Origin: Salinibacterium sp. M195
GTDB taxonomy: Bacteria; Actinomycetota; Actinomycetes; Actinomycetales; Microbacteriaceae
NCBI RefSeq assembly: GCF_019443965.1
Contig: NZ_CP040814.1
Location: 1,736,001 to 1,800,000, forward strand
Length of the DNA: 64,000 nt
Reading direction: 5' to 3'
Below are positions 52,549 through 61,513 of this stretch, one piece after another (position 1 is the first letter of the stretch; every line of letters begins with the position of its first letter). Made by a program: the position numbers and the translations under genes. The notes beneath the pieces are model-generated. The model was not told the DNA's origin. It worked only from the letters and a program-made list of their open reading frames with translations, and did not search any database.

Positions 52549-53363
52549 GCGCGACAGCTGCACTGAGCGAGGTACAGCCGAGCGACGGCGTCAGCCTGGA
52601 GATTGAAAACCACGTTGCCACGGTGAGCATCAACCGACCTCACGTGATGAACGCCGTGGATGAGGCTACGACAGCGCGACTCAATGAGATTTGGGATCGG
52701 ATCGAGAACGACAGTGACATTCGTGTTGTCGTTCTGACGGGCGCGGGGGACCGTGCGTTCTGCGTGGGCGCCGACATGTCTGCAGCGGCTGTCGATAAGA
52801 CGGGCTTACAGTACTGGGCTGACCTCGACCCGAACGGTTTTGGCGGCATTAGTCTCCGCACAACCCTCGACATCCCTATTATCGCCCGCGTTAATGGCTA
52901 CGCCCTCGGTGGCGGCATGGAAATGGTGCTCGGAGCCGACATCGTCGTGGCGGCCGAGTCAGCTCAATTCGGTTTGCCCGAACCACGCGTGGGACGGCTA
53001 GCTCTCGACGGCGGCATCAGCCAGCTCGTTCGCAAAATTCCGTACACCCAAGCGATGGGGATGCTTCTGACCGGTCGCAAGGCGCCGGCTGTCGAGATGG
53101 CGACCATGGGCCTCGTCAATGACGTTGTTCCGGCCGCCGAACTTGACGCGGCCGTCGACCGTTGGGTGCAGGACATCCTGGCCTGCGCACCGACATCGGT
53201 GCGCGCGGTGAAGCAGATGGTCACCCGCACGACTCACCTCTCAGCCCGCGACGCCCGCGCTGTGCGGCTTCCCGCTCTGATGGATGCCCTCGATAGCAGC
53301 GACTCCGCTGAAGGTGTCTTAGCTTTCCAAGAGAAGCGCCGACCTGTTTGGCCGGGAAAGTGA
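52545..53363 (+). CDS. enoyl-CoA hydratase/isomerase family protein
   Basis: The 272-residue crotonase-fold protein has the oxyanion-hole segments GAGDRAFCVGADMSAA and VNGYALGGGMEMVLGADIVVAAESAQFGLPEPRVGRL. The catalytic Glu positions differ from classical hydratase (GGGMEMVLGAD and PEPRVG), so the exact reaction (hydration, isomerisation or cleavage) is open. It follows the CoA transferase directly. Confidence 0.92.
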   Translation: MSATAALSEVQPSDGVSLEIENHVATVSINRPHVMNAVDEATTARLNEIWDRIENDSDIRVVVLTGAGDRAFCVGADMSAAAVDKTGLQYWADLDPNGFGGISLRTTLDIPIIARVNGYALGGGMEMVLGADIVVAAESAQFGLPEPRVGRLALDGGISQLVRKIPYTQAMGMLLTGRKAPAVEMATMGLVNDVVPAAELDAAVDRWVQDILACAPTSVRAVKQMVTRTTHLSARDARAVRLPALMDALDSSDSAEGVLAFQEKRRPVWPGK

Positions 53364-54286
53364 CTGGGCAGCCGAGCGTGACCGCGCGCGGAACCTTCGC
53401 CCCCGGCGTGTGGGGTGTGCTCGCGACACCATTCCAGGGCAGCACTTTCGATGTTGACGTGGATAGTCTTGCCATGCTCGCCGAGCACTACGAGGCCATT
53501 GGTGCAACTGGGCTAACCGTGCTGGGTGTCTTCGGTGAAGCGGCCGCACTCTCTGCTTCAGAACGAGAACTGGTTCTCGAGATTGTGACTGAGACCACGA
53601 CACTCCCGCTTGTCGTCGGCATCACAGCATTGGGTACCCACACCGCGATCGAAGAAATTCAAGCCGCACAGGCCGCCGCCGGCGACCGGATCGCCGCCGT
53701 TATGGTGCAGGTCAATTCGCCGAATCCGCAGGTCGTGATCCGCCACTTGCAGGCTATCCATCAGGCTACGGGCGCGTTCGTCGTGCTTCAGGACTACCCG
53801 CTCGCGAGCGGCGTCGCTATCCCGACGGCTGCTCTGGTCTCCGTGGTGTCGTCCTGCGTGTTCGTCGTCGCTCTCAAGGCTGAGGCTCCGCCAACACCGG
53901 TCGCGATTGCAGCGCTCACCGCTGCGCTCGACGTTCCCGTCTTCGGTGGCTTGGGCGGCCAAGGGTTGCTCGATGAACTAGTTGCCGGTGCCGCCGGTGC
54001 GATGACAGGATTCTCCTACCCTGAGGCTCTCATTGCCTGCGTAAATGCGTGGACGAGCTCCGGTTACGAGGCGGCACGCGATGCGCTCCTGCCCGTTCTG
54101 CCGCTGATCAACTTCGAACAGCAAGCGAAGATTGCTCTTGCCCTGCGCAAGGAATGCTTCCGTCAGCGCGGTCTGATCAAGGAGTCCGCTGTGCGGCCCC
54201 CGGCTGCGGAATGTCCGGAAAGCCTGCGCGAATCGATGCTCATCCATTTGGGTGAAGCCGCAGAAGCCTACCCCGAGAGGAAGTAA
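53360..54286 (+). CDS. dihydrodipicolinate synthase (DapA) family lyase
   Basis: From GTG 53360 (GTGA overlap) the protein has 308 residues. It shows the DapA motif GVLATPF, GLTVLGVFGEAAALSASER, the catalytic Tyr in VLQDYPLASG and the Schiff-base Lys in VVALKAEAPPTP. Members outside lysine synthesis are aldolases, dehydratases or decarboxylases on 2-oxo acids. With the aldehyde dehydrogenase two genes downstream, it might release or use an aldehyde; that is inference. Confidence 0.88.
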   Translation: MTGQPSVTARGTFAPGVWGVLATPFQGSTFDVDVDSLAMLAEHYEAIGATGLTVLGVFGEAAALSASERELVLEIVTETTTLPLVVGITALGTHTAIEEIQAAQAAAGDRIAAVMVQVNSPNPQVVIRHLQAIHQATGAFVVLQDYPLASGVAIPTAALVSVVSSCVFVVALKAEAPPTPVAIAALTAALDVPVFGGLGGQGLLDELVAGAAGAMTGFSYPEALIACVNAWTSSGYEAARDALLPVLPLINFEQQAKIALALRKECFRQRGLIKESAVRPPAAECPESLRESMLIHLGEAAEAYPERK

Positions 54287-55059
54287 TGGATCTCAAACTT
54301 CAGGGAAAGACAGCCTTGGTTGCCGCCTCCACGGGAGGCCTGGGCCTCGCTGTGGCAACAGCACTTGCCGAGGAAGGTGCCAACGTCGTTATCACCGGCC
54401 GGCGTGGCGACAGCGCTCAAGAGATCGCGGACGGCCTGCCGAGTGCGGTCGGCATTGGGGCCGACCTCACTACTGAAGATGGCATCAACAGCGCGGTCGA
54501 TGGCGCGGTCGCGGCTTTCGGCCCGATCGATGTGCTTGTGCTGAACGGACCCGGCCCCAAGCCCGGTGCTGCGGCTGCGCTCAGCAGCGACGAAATCGCG
54601 ACAGCGTTCGACCTGCTCGTCAAGCCGCACCACGCCCTAGTTAGTCGGGTATTGCCCAGTATGCGAACCCGGCGTTGGGGGCGCATTCTTGCGATCGGAT
54701 CCAGTGGAGTTGTCGCGCCGCTACCCAATCTCTCGGTCTCGAATATCGGACGGGCGGCACTTGCTGGCTATCTCAAAACGCTCGCGGCGGAAGTGGCGTT
54801 GGACGCAGTGACCGTCAATATGCTTTTGCCGGGCCGGATCGAGACTGATCGGGTCTACGAAATTGATCATGCTGCAGCCAAGCGACGTGGAACCTCCATT
54901 GAGGCGATTCAGCAAGAGTCTCGGAACAGCATCCCCGCTCGGCGCTACGGCGATCCGGCGGAGTTCGGGGCCGCGGCGGCCTTCCTCTGTAGTGGACCGG
55001 CCTCCTACATCACCGGAGTAGCTCTGCGCTGCGACGGCGGCCTCGTTCGCACCCTCTAA
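54286..55059 (+). CDS. SDR-family protein without the YxxxK pair
   Basis: The 257-residue Rossmann protein starts one base within the DapA-like stop (TAATG). It has LVAASTGGLGLAVATALAEEGANVVITGR for the cofactor and VLNGPGPKPG. At the catalytic position the usual YxxSK is LSVSN (PLPNLSVSNIGRAAL), so Tyr and Lys are absent, although a Ser pair (GSSGVV) remains. The last residues CDGGLVRTL are normal. Some SDRs of this divergent subgroup are known, and the chemistry is unclear. Confidence 0.85.
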   Translation: MDLKLQGKTALVAASTGGLGLAVATALAEEGANVVITGRRGDSAQEIADGLPSAVGIGADLTTEDGINSAVDGAVAAFGPIDVLVLNGPGPKPGAAAALSSDEIATAFDLLVKPHHALVSRVLPSMRTRRWGRILAIGSSGVVAPLPNLSVSNIGRAALAGYLKTLAAEVALDAVTVNMLLPGRIETDRVYEIDHAAAKRRGTSIEAIQQESRNSIPARRYGDPAEFGAAAAFLCSGPASYITGVALRCDGGLVRTL

Positions 55060-55085
55060 TTACTGACCTCAACGAAGGAGTCCCC

Positions 55086-56519
55086 ATGACTAACGCAGCA
55101 ATTGCACAGAACCTGATCAACGGCGAATGGCTGGGCGGAGCAGACGTCGAGAGAATGAACCCTGCGCGCCCCGGTGAGGTTGCGGTCGTGTCTCCCCACG
55201 CGAATCCCGAAGCTCTCGATCAGGCCATTGCCGCCGCCACGTCGGCTCAAGAATCGTGGGCCACAATGCCATTGCCTGCGCGAGGTGCCATTCTCATCTC
55301 CGCGGGAACGCTGCTCGAGCAACGCAAGCGTGCCATCGCCGAAGACCTTGTTCGTGAAGAAGGTAAGACGATCGCTGAAGCGCTGGGCGAAGTTACTCGC
55401 GCTATCGATGTGATGCGCTTCTTCGGATCGTTGGGTTGGGCTTCGACCGGTGACGTCCTGCCGAGCGGTCTCCCCAACACCTCCATCTATACGCGCCGCG
55501 AGCCTCTCGGCGTGGTTGGACTGATTACCCCCTGGAACTTTCCGATCGCCATTCCGGCGTGGAAGACTGCGCCCGCACTCATTAGCGGGAATGCTGTTGT
55601 GCTTAAGCCCGCTGAAATGACGCCGATGTCGGCCACTCACCTTGCCCGTGCCCTCACCGACGCTGGCCTGCCGGATGGTGTGCTCAATATCGTGCACGGC
55701 GCAGGGCGCATCATCGGTTCTGCTCTCGCGCAGGACACCCGCGTTGCCGGGCTCTCGTTCACCGGGTCCACAGCTGTCGGCTTGGGACTGCACCAAGTGA
55801 TGAGTGAGCGGCGCGCCCGAGTGCAGCTCGAAATGGGCGGCAAGAACGGCGTGCTCGTCCTCGACGACGCCGACCCCCGCAAGGCTGCTCAGGTCGTGGC
55901 GGCGGGCGGATTCGGCCTCACGGGTCAGGCATGCACGGCGACATCGCGCGTCTATGTAACGCCGGGCATCCGTTCCGCGTTCCTTGACGAGCTTGTGGCA
56001 CAGGCGGGGGCGTACCTCCCCGGAGATGGGCTCGATGCGGCAACAAAAATGGGGGTCGTCGTCAGCGACAACCAGATGGAACAAAACCAGGGCGCCGTAC
56101 GTGGCGCGCTGGGGCGTGGTGCTACTGCTCTGCATGGCTCCACCGGCGACAACGGCCTGCACTTCACCCCGACGGTGCTCACGGATCTCGCGCTCGACGA
56201 CCCTGCCGTGCGCGATGAAATCTTCGGCCCGGTTGTTGCCGCGCTGGAGGTCCCGGACTACGAGGCTGGGCTGGCTGCGATTAACGACTCGCGTTACGGA
56301 CTCACGGCGGGGATTTGCACCGACAGTCTTGCCCGCTCCACCGATTTCGCCCAACGCGCTCAGGCCGGCGTCATCAAGATCAATCGCCCGACAGCGGGAC
56401 TCGACCTAAACGTGCCGTTCGGAGGGGTGAAGGACTCCTCGACGAACACGTTCCGCGAACAGGGTCGCACCGCATTGGACTTCTTCACCTGGGGCAAGAC
56501 GGTTTACACCGGTGTGTGA
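55086..56519 (+). CDS. NAD-dependent aldehyde dehydrogenase
   Basis: The 477-residue enzyme has [39 protein letters not shown], the catalytic Glu in [18 protein letters not shown], the nucleophilic Cys in [17 protein letters not shown], and the C-terminal EIFGPVV and [11 protein letters not shown]. It is close to 2-oxoglutarate-semialdehyde-type dehydrogenases. A DapA-family enzyme plus such a dehydrogenase is known in hydroxyproline and pentose routes, but the CoA genes do not fit these. Confidence 0.92.
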   Translation: MTNAAIAQNLINGEWLGGADVERMNPARPGEVAVVSPHANPEALDQAIAAATSAQESWATMPLPARGAILISAGTLLEQRKRAIAEDLVREEGKTIAEALGEVTRAIDVMRFFGSLGWASTGDVLPSGLPNTSIYTRREPLGVVGLITPWNFPIAIPAWKTAPALISGNAVVLKPAEMTPMSATHLARALTDAGLPDGVLNIVHGAGRIIGSALAQDTRVAGLSFTGSTAVGLGLHQVMSERRARVQLEMGGKNGVLVLDDADPRKAAQVVAAGGFGLTGQACTATSRVYVTPGIRSAFLDELVAQAGAYLPGDGLDAATKMGVVVSDNQMEQNQGAVRGALGRGATALHGSTGDNGLHFTPTVLTDLALDDPAVRDEIFGPVVAALEVPDYEAGLAAINDSRYGLTAGICTDSLARSTDFAQRAQAGVIKINRPTAGLDLNVPFGGVKDSSTNTFREQGRTALDFFTWGKTVYTGV

Positions 56520-56528
56520 TCCCCAACA

Positions 56529-56861
56529 ATGACCTACGTAATTGCCCAGCCCTGTGTGGATGTGAAGGACAAAGCCTGTATTGATGCGTGTCCCGTTGAC
56601 TGCATCTACGAAGGGGGAAGGTCTCTCTATATTCACCCGGACGAGTGTGTGGACTGTGGAGCCTGCGATCCAGTGTGCCCCGTCGAAGCAATCTTCTATG
56701 TGGACGATGTTCCCGATGCCTGGGCTGAATACACCCGAGCCAACGTAGATTTCTTCAGCGAGTTGGGCTCGCCGAAGGGCGCTGCGCCACTCGGCAACAC
56801 CGGTCAGGATGATCCGTTCATCGCCGCGCTTCCTCCGCAGAATGACGGAGTAGCCGAGTGA
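56529..56861 (+). CDS. fdxA: 7Fe-type ferredoxin
   Basis: The 110-residue ferredoxin has Cys9, 17, 21, 25, 40, 43, 46 and 50. The pattern CxxxxxxxCxxxCP followed by CxxCxxCxxxCP matches the 7Fe (3Fe-4S plus 4Fe-4S) FdxA family of actinobacteria. An acidic, Pro-rich tail follows. It lies 9 bases after the aldehyde dehydrogenase stop, so it may accept electrons from the cluster's flavoprotein. Confidence 0.9.
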   Translation: MTYVIAQPCVDVKDKACIDACPVDCIYEGGRSLYIHPDECVDCGACDPVCPVEAIFYVDDVPDAWAEYTRANVDFFSELGSPKGAAPLGNTGQDDPFIAALPPQNDGVAE

Positions 56862-56937
56862 CGGATGACGTCGCGCAATAACGCGTTGCTGGCATCGAGG
56901 TTGCCGTAGGCGGTTACGAAAAGACGATGATGGACTA

Positions 56938-56951
56938 AAATAATTCATAAT
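56938..56951. promoter_or_regulatory. operator-like AT motif before the XRE-cupin gene
   Basis: AAATAATTCATAAT (reverse complement ATTATGAATTATTT) lies 34 bases before the regulator ATG and matches the two motifs in the promoter at 48400-48442. The common core is TGAAT flanked by AT-rich sequence. Confidence 0.45.
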
Positions 56952-56984
56952 GGTGAAGATTTCATCGATCGACGAGGGAGCCCG

Positions 56985-57590
56985 ATGACTGACATCAAAC
57001 CGGGAGTCAACACAGCCGCGCTGAGTGGGCTCTTGACCACGGTCGGGGCCATGGTGCACTCGGTGCGAAAAGAGATGGGGATGACGCTGGCGCAGTTGGC
57101 CGCGAAGTCCGATCTGAGCCCGGCAATCGTGAGCCAAATCGAGCGCGGTAAAGCTAACCCGTCGTTCACCACGTTGGCGCAACTCGCCCACGGCCTCGAG
57201 ATTCCGGTAGGGCGCTTCTTCGTCGGACATACCGAACCGGCGTCACCCGTCGTGCGGGGTTCCGACCGACGCAATCTACAAGGTGTCACACGCGAATCAG
57301 TGGGGGAGGCGGTTCACGAACTGCTCACTCCAGACCAGAACGGCCTCATCGAGGCGCAATGGATTGTGAGCCCCCCTGGGCACGACACGAGTGCAACCCC
57401 GTTCCATCACGGTGGCGAGGAATTCGGCATCGTGATCTCTGGCAAGATCGACGTCTACCTCGACGGGGAGGCGCACGTCCTGGAGGCGGGCGACTCAATC
57501 ACCTTCAACCCGGCCGCTCCGCACTGGTACATCAACCGCTACGAAGAGCCGTGTGTCGCGATCTGGGTGAGCACCCCGCCCACTCGCTGA
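56985..57590 (+). CDS. XRE-cupin transcriptional regulator
   Basis: The 201-residue regulator has an N-terminal Cro/XRE helix-turn-helix, KEMGMTLAQLAAKSDLSPAIVSQIERGKANPSFTTLAQLAHGLEI (about 27-71), and a C-terminal cupin (about 125-200) with HHGGEEFGIVISGKIDVYLDGEAHVLEAGDSITFNPAAPHWYINRYEEP. Such regulators sense a small carboxylate or amine in the cupin. Location at the end of the catabolic cluster and the shared AT-rich motif suggest it controls 48686-56861 and itself. Confidence 0.9.
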   Translation: MTDIKPGVNTAALSGLLTTVGAMVHSVRKEMGMTLAQLAAKSDLSPAIVSQIERGKANPSFTTLAQLAHGLEIPVGRFFVGHTEPASPVVRGSDRRNLQGVTRESVGEAVHELLTPDQNGLIEAQWIVSPPGHDTSATPFHHGGEEFGIVISGKIDVYLDGEAHVLEAGDSITFNPAAPHWYINRYEEPCVAIWVSTPPTR

Positions 57591-57880
57591 TTTCACTCGG
57601 ATCTGATGTCGGTTCGGTTGAGTCTGGGGTTTACGACGCCACGGCGACGGCATCGATCATTATGGTCTCAGATTTGACGCTTGGTTGCCGAGCGCATGGA
57701 GCTCATCAGTCAGGAACCTGTACCCGAACTTTCGGTCCTCAGCAGACCACTCCTGTCGGCATCGCGGGCCGAGACGACGTTGCTCGCCACACACCGTTCA
57801 CGACGGGGAAAATTCGCTAGTTCCGCTGAACGCCGCAAGAATACAGGCACTGCAAGTTCTGCATGTTCACGCACCCGGGG
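57591..57880. other. intergenic region after the XRE-cupin gene
   Basis: About 290 bases separate the plus-strand cluster from the minus-strand sugar cluster. No RNA gene, repeat or convincing terminator was recognised. A plus-strand frame from 57681 has no known domain and overlaps the next gene's end. Confidence 0.4.
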
Positions 57881-60101
57881 CTACTTCTCCGGAGCGACGG
57901 ACCACTCTTCTTGGTGTCCGCCGTGCAACGGCGTCACGGTTGTTCGCCTTCGATAGATGACCAGAATGCTGGAAACGATCATCAGGCTTACGCCACCGCC
58001 GAATAACCACCAAGAGAGGGAGCGACCCGGAGTCACGTATTCAAGTTTCAACTCAAAGTTCCCCTGCGGTAGCTGCAATTGAACAAGGCTAGTGTCGCTG
58101 CGAACGACGGCAATACGCTGGCAGCCTTGATCCGTAGAACAAATGGTGGCTTGCCAGCCCGGATAGTACGCTTCGTTTAAAACGACGAGTGTTTCTTTCT
58201 CGACCACAACCTCATACTCGTACTCACCGGCGCTATAGGAGGCTGGCATCGAGTTTACAGAGCCACACACCCCAGTAGAGGCGCACGCGGCTATTTCGGC
58301 TTCTGACACCAATTTCGGGTCGTTACCCAGCACAATGCCGGGCGCGGAGAGAAGAGCCATGAAACGCTGCCCATGATCCTCGCTGAGCAAGTTAGCGGTC
58401 AACTCCTGCTGCGTGAGGGAAATATTCGACGCCCGGTATCCACCAACGGTGTACTCGCCGCTAAATGCACCGCGATTCCACCGCGCGCTGTAAAGCGCCT
58501 TCATGCTTTCTCTGTCGGCAACGGGCGTTCGCGATGGCCGCTGAATGCCTTCGTTTGGGTCGGGTATCTGCGTGCGGCTTTAAAAGTTGGCTTACCGTGG
58601 ACCCATACTTCGTCACCTCGGCTTGCTCGCGATCAGTCTGCCACATGTGGGTATTCGTCGTCGCCCATAAGACACCCGACGCGGCAGTCAATACAATTAA
58701 CGCAGCGGAGACAATTACACGTGACCGGGAACTTCGTGGGCGCCAAAGCAATGCGCCAATAATAAGCACTATCACCGCGGTCAGAATTACGATTTGTGGA
58801 AGCCAATCCGCTCGCACAAACGGACCTTTCCGGCCTATTTCTACCAGTGCCCCGGTAAGGACGATAAGGATTATGACCCTGCCCCAAGCCGTGCGTGGTG
58901 TCAGCCGCTGACCGCCGATACCAAGCAGGTGAGTCATCCCTGAACAGGCGAGAAGAGTAATTCCCAGAATCAGAAAGACCTTGAAGTCACTCATCGTAAA
59001 CCTGCTGATGTCCAGTCCAGGAAGGCCCTGGGATGCATTGAACCAAGGCAAGAAAGGCATCCCCAACAGAAATGCCGGAACCGCGAGTGAAAGCCCGAGC
59101 GAAAAGACGGGGTCGCGCCACCGAGATAAAAATGCCAAGGCAAGTACTGTCGCCGGAATAAAAAAAGATCGCATGGACATCGAGTTTGGGAGTGAGTTTG
59201 ACTCATAGCCGAACAAGAGAGTGCCGATCATGCTCGGGACAAAAATTGATGTGTCGGGAGTTGCCATGTCGAGAGGTTCCCGCAGAAGGAGGTAGGGGAG
59301 AATGCGTGGAGCAGAGAGCAGCGCGGCCGCGCCAACGGCGATCAGGAGAGGGACCAGATACTGTCGGAAAGTGGACCTAGTTTGGAACTGCCAAACGGTC
59401 ACCCAGACTAGGCCAACGTATATCGCGGCTATGGCCATTCCTGGGTAGATTCCGGTCGCGGCCTGCCACAAGATGAACGCCGCCACGGGTATCGACCATG
59501 CCTTGGCCCAAGGCCATTTAGGGCTGATCGTCAGAAGAATCCAAGGGACGAGGGCATACCCCCGGGCAATGTCCACGTGTTCGGCATTTGTGAAGTATCC
59601 AACCCCGAAAAAAAAGGAGACCGCGGCGGCCAAAGCAATTTTGTAGTCGAGCTTCATCGTTCGAGCTAGAAGGTAAACACCGATATAGCCGACACCCACG
59701 TGCAAGGCGGCAAGAATAGCTGACGAATGGAGGGTAAAGGGCTCGAATAGGTTGGATATTCCGATGGGCAAGTACCATGCGCTGTTTTGTACGTTGACTG
59801 CGGCAGGAAAACCCGCCCATGTCGTGGGGAGCCAATCGACGGGCGAGAAGAACTGGCCGTTCTGCCACCAATAGTGCGCATCCGTGTTGTATCCACCAAG
59901 AAAATCGAGTGGAGGAATGAGTGCCCCGCTGAAGTATCCGCGAAATACAATGATTTCCAGCGCGGTGAGAATGCCCATTGCTAGTGCCGCGCGAAAGAGG
60001 CGCGTCTGGTGGAGTCTCAAGTTGGATCGGAGTCGTGTCCGTACTCGTGTCTTCAATGTCTGCCATACTCTCGTGGTGATCACTGATCGGCTGCGAGCCA
60101 T
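57881..60101 (-). pseudogene. large YfhO-like membrane protein with a frameshift
   Basis: Two minus-strand frames form one gene. The first (60101 down to about 58540) encodes a multi-membrane protein of the YfhO/GT-C type: an N-terminal helix LFRAALAMGILTALEIIVF, then GGYNTDAHYWWQNGQFFSPVDWLPTTWAGFPAAVN and at least ten more helices. The second (to 57881) gives the periplasmic C-terminal domain with NEAYYPGWQATI, typical of YfhO, and a last helix. The shift lies between 58510 and 58580, where the first frame runs into Arg/His-rich nonsense and the second opens with PNEGIQRPSRTPVADRESMKA. Joined, they give about 740 residues. It is either a true mutation or a sequencing error near CCCAAA; the role would be transfer of a lipid-linked sugar. 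Confidence 0.75.
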
Positions 60102-60181
60102 TATGAGTTCTCGTCAGCGATGAGGCTATCTGCGTTGTTACCGAATGTGTTCAGTTTGGTTAGCCATACTGGTGTCGGACG

Positions 60182-61129
60182 CTAATGGACTCTCACCTCG
60201 GACACGAGGTTCAGTTCATCTTGGAATTCTGAGTATGTGCGAAGGTAGTCGGCGTTGTCATACGGCAAGGAGGCGAATACAGCCAGAACAGCGTCAGCGC
60301 TGTACGCGTATTGTGTTCCCCATGTCATCGCGGGCATATAGAGGCCGACATCGGGAGAATTGAGAAGAAATTCCTCCCGCTTCGTGCCGGAATCACGTAT
60401 GGCGCGTACAGACCCCGCCAAGCAGACCAGGAACTGCTCACATTCCCGGTGCGCATGTTCCCCCCGAACATCTATCGACGGCACGTTATACACAGTGAAA
60501 AAGCGCTGGGGCACGAACGGGATATCTGCTTGGAAATCTGCTACGACTAAGCTGCCGCGCATGTCGGTGGTTTCGCGGAGCCGTACCAAGGGCGTGTCGA
60601 CCAGGTCGATTGCGGCGTGGGTGCCTTCGGCGCTGCGCGAAACATTCATCGGTTTTCCGGCCTCATCGGTGTACCCGGATATGCGCGCGGGGTTGCCGAC
60701 AACTATCGCGAAGGGCGGGACGTCTCGTGTGACGACCGCTCCGGCACCTACCATTGCCTTTTGCCCGATGCGAGTTCCCGGAAGGATGACTGCGCCGCCG
60801 CCAATCGACGCTCCTGCCTCTACTGTCGTGCGTGGGAACGAAGTGGGGTAGCGCTTACTGCGCGGGAAAAGATCATTTGTAAAAGTCACGTTGGGTCCGA
60901 TGAACACATCGTCGCCGAGGTGGATGCCGTCCCACACTTGTACGCCCGACTTAACCGTGACTCGATCCCCAATGGTGACATCGTTTTCGATGAACACATG
61001 GTCGTTAATATTCACGTTTCGACCGATTACTGCTCCGGACAGTACGTGTGAGAAAGCCCAAATGGTGGTGCCGTCTCCCACGTCAGTACTTTCGCAGATC
61101 CCGTGGGGGTGAATAAATGCAGCCGTCAT
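60182..61129 (-). CDS. bifunctional sugar 3,4-ketoisomerase / N-acetyltransferase (FdtD-like)
   Basis: The 315-residue protein is a fusion. The N-terminal part (about 1-175) is a left-handed beta-helix of hexapeptide repeats (VGDGTTIWAFSHVLSGAVIGRNVNINDHVFIENDVTIGDRV...GGGAVILPGTRIGQKAMVGAGAVVTRDVP). The C-terminal part (about 180-310) is a WxcM/FdtA cupin with PFVPQRFFTVYNVPSIDVRGEHAHRECEQFLVCLAGSVRAI. The same order is known in FdtD-type enzymes that isomerise dTDP-4-keto-6-deoxyglucose and acetylate the 3-amino sugar. With the aminotransferase at 62467 it suggests dTDP-Fuc3NAc or dTDP-Qui3NAc synthesis. Confidence 0.87.
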   Translation of the reverse strand: MTAAFIHPHGICESTDVGDGTTIWAFSHVLSGAVIGRNVNINDHVFIENDVTIGDRVTVKSGVQVWDGIHLGDDVFIGPNVTFTNDLFPRSKRYPTSFPRTTVEAGASIGGGAVILPGTRIGQKAMVGAGAVVTRDVPPFAIVVGNPARISGYTDEAGKPMNVSRSAEGTHAAIDLVDTPLVRLRETTDMRGSLVVADFQADIPFVPQRFFTVYNVPSIDVRGEHAHRECEQFLVCLAGSVRAIRDSGTKREEFLLNSPDVGLYMPAMTWGTQYAYSADAVLAVFASLPYDNADYLRTYSEFQDELNLVSEVRVH

Positions 61130-61140
61130 CAGTTCAATTC

Positions 61141-61491
61141 CTACTTCTTATTGGATCGGGTAAAGATAAGGCGGCCGGCAATAAAGCTGAGTGGGGCCGT
61201 TAGCAGCACGCTTGCGCCGTTCGCCCAAGGTGGCAACCCCCAGAGTCCGAAGACGACGACTACTCCGAGGCCACAGAAGTAAATTACGCCGTAGGAGCCG
61301 ATATAGAGAAGAGCGCGGTGACGCGTCAGGAAGGAACTGAATACCCAACGACTCGTCAAAAGAACGGAATAAACGAGACCTAACGCAAAGGCAATGGTGA
61401 AGGCGATTGGTCCGGGTATGACAAAACTGAACGCGGCAACGAGAAATGCGGTCACAAGAGTGTTGGATCCCCCAACGAGGAGGAACCGCAT
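61141..61491 (-). CDS. GtrA-family membrane protein
   Basis: From ATG 61489-61491 the protein has 116 residues and four helices: MRFLLVGGSNTLVTAFLVAAF, IAFTIAFALGLVYSVLLTSRWVF, LLYIGSYGVIYFCGLGVVVVFGLWGL and GASVLLTAPLSFIAGRLIF. This is the GtrA/DPMS-flippase-like fold. Upstream in-frame TTG codons (about 61506) could extend it by a few residues. GtrA proteins assist transfer of lipid-linked glucose or similar sugars across the membrane, in keeping with the GT2 gene upstream. Confidence 0.82.
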   Translation of the reverse strand: MRFLLVGGSNTLVTAFLVAAFSFVIPGPIAFTIAFALGLVYSVLLTSRWVFSSFLTRHRALLYIGSYGVIYFCGLGVVVVFGLWGLPPWANGASVLLTAPLSFIAGRLIFTRSNKK

Positions 61492-61513
61492 CAGTGGACG
61501 CTGCAGCAAGCGC

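Noticed and set aside
57681..57956. Plus-strand frames of 91 codons after the XRE-cupin gene
   Set aside because: They overlap the end of the minus-strand membrane protein and show no domain or ribosome-binding site.
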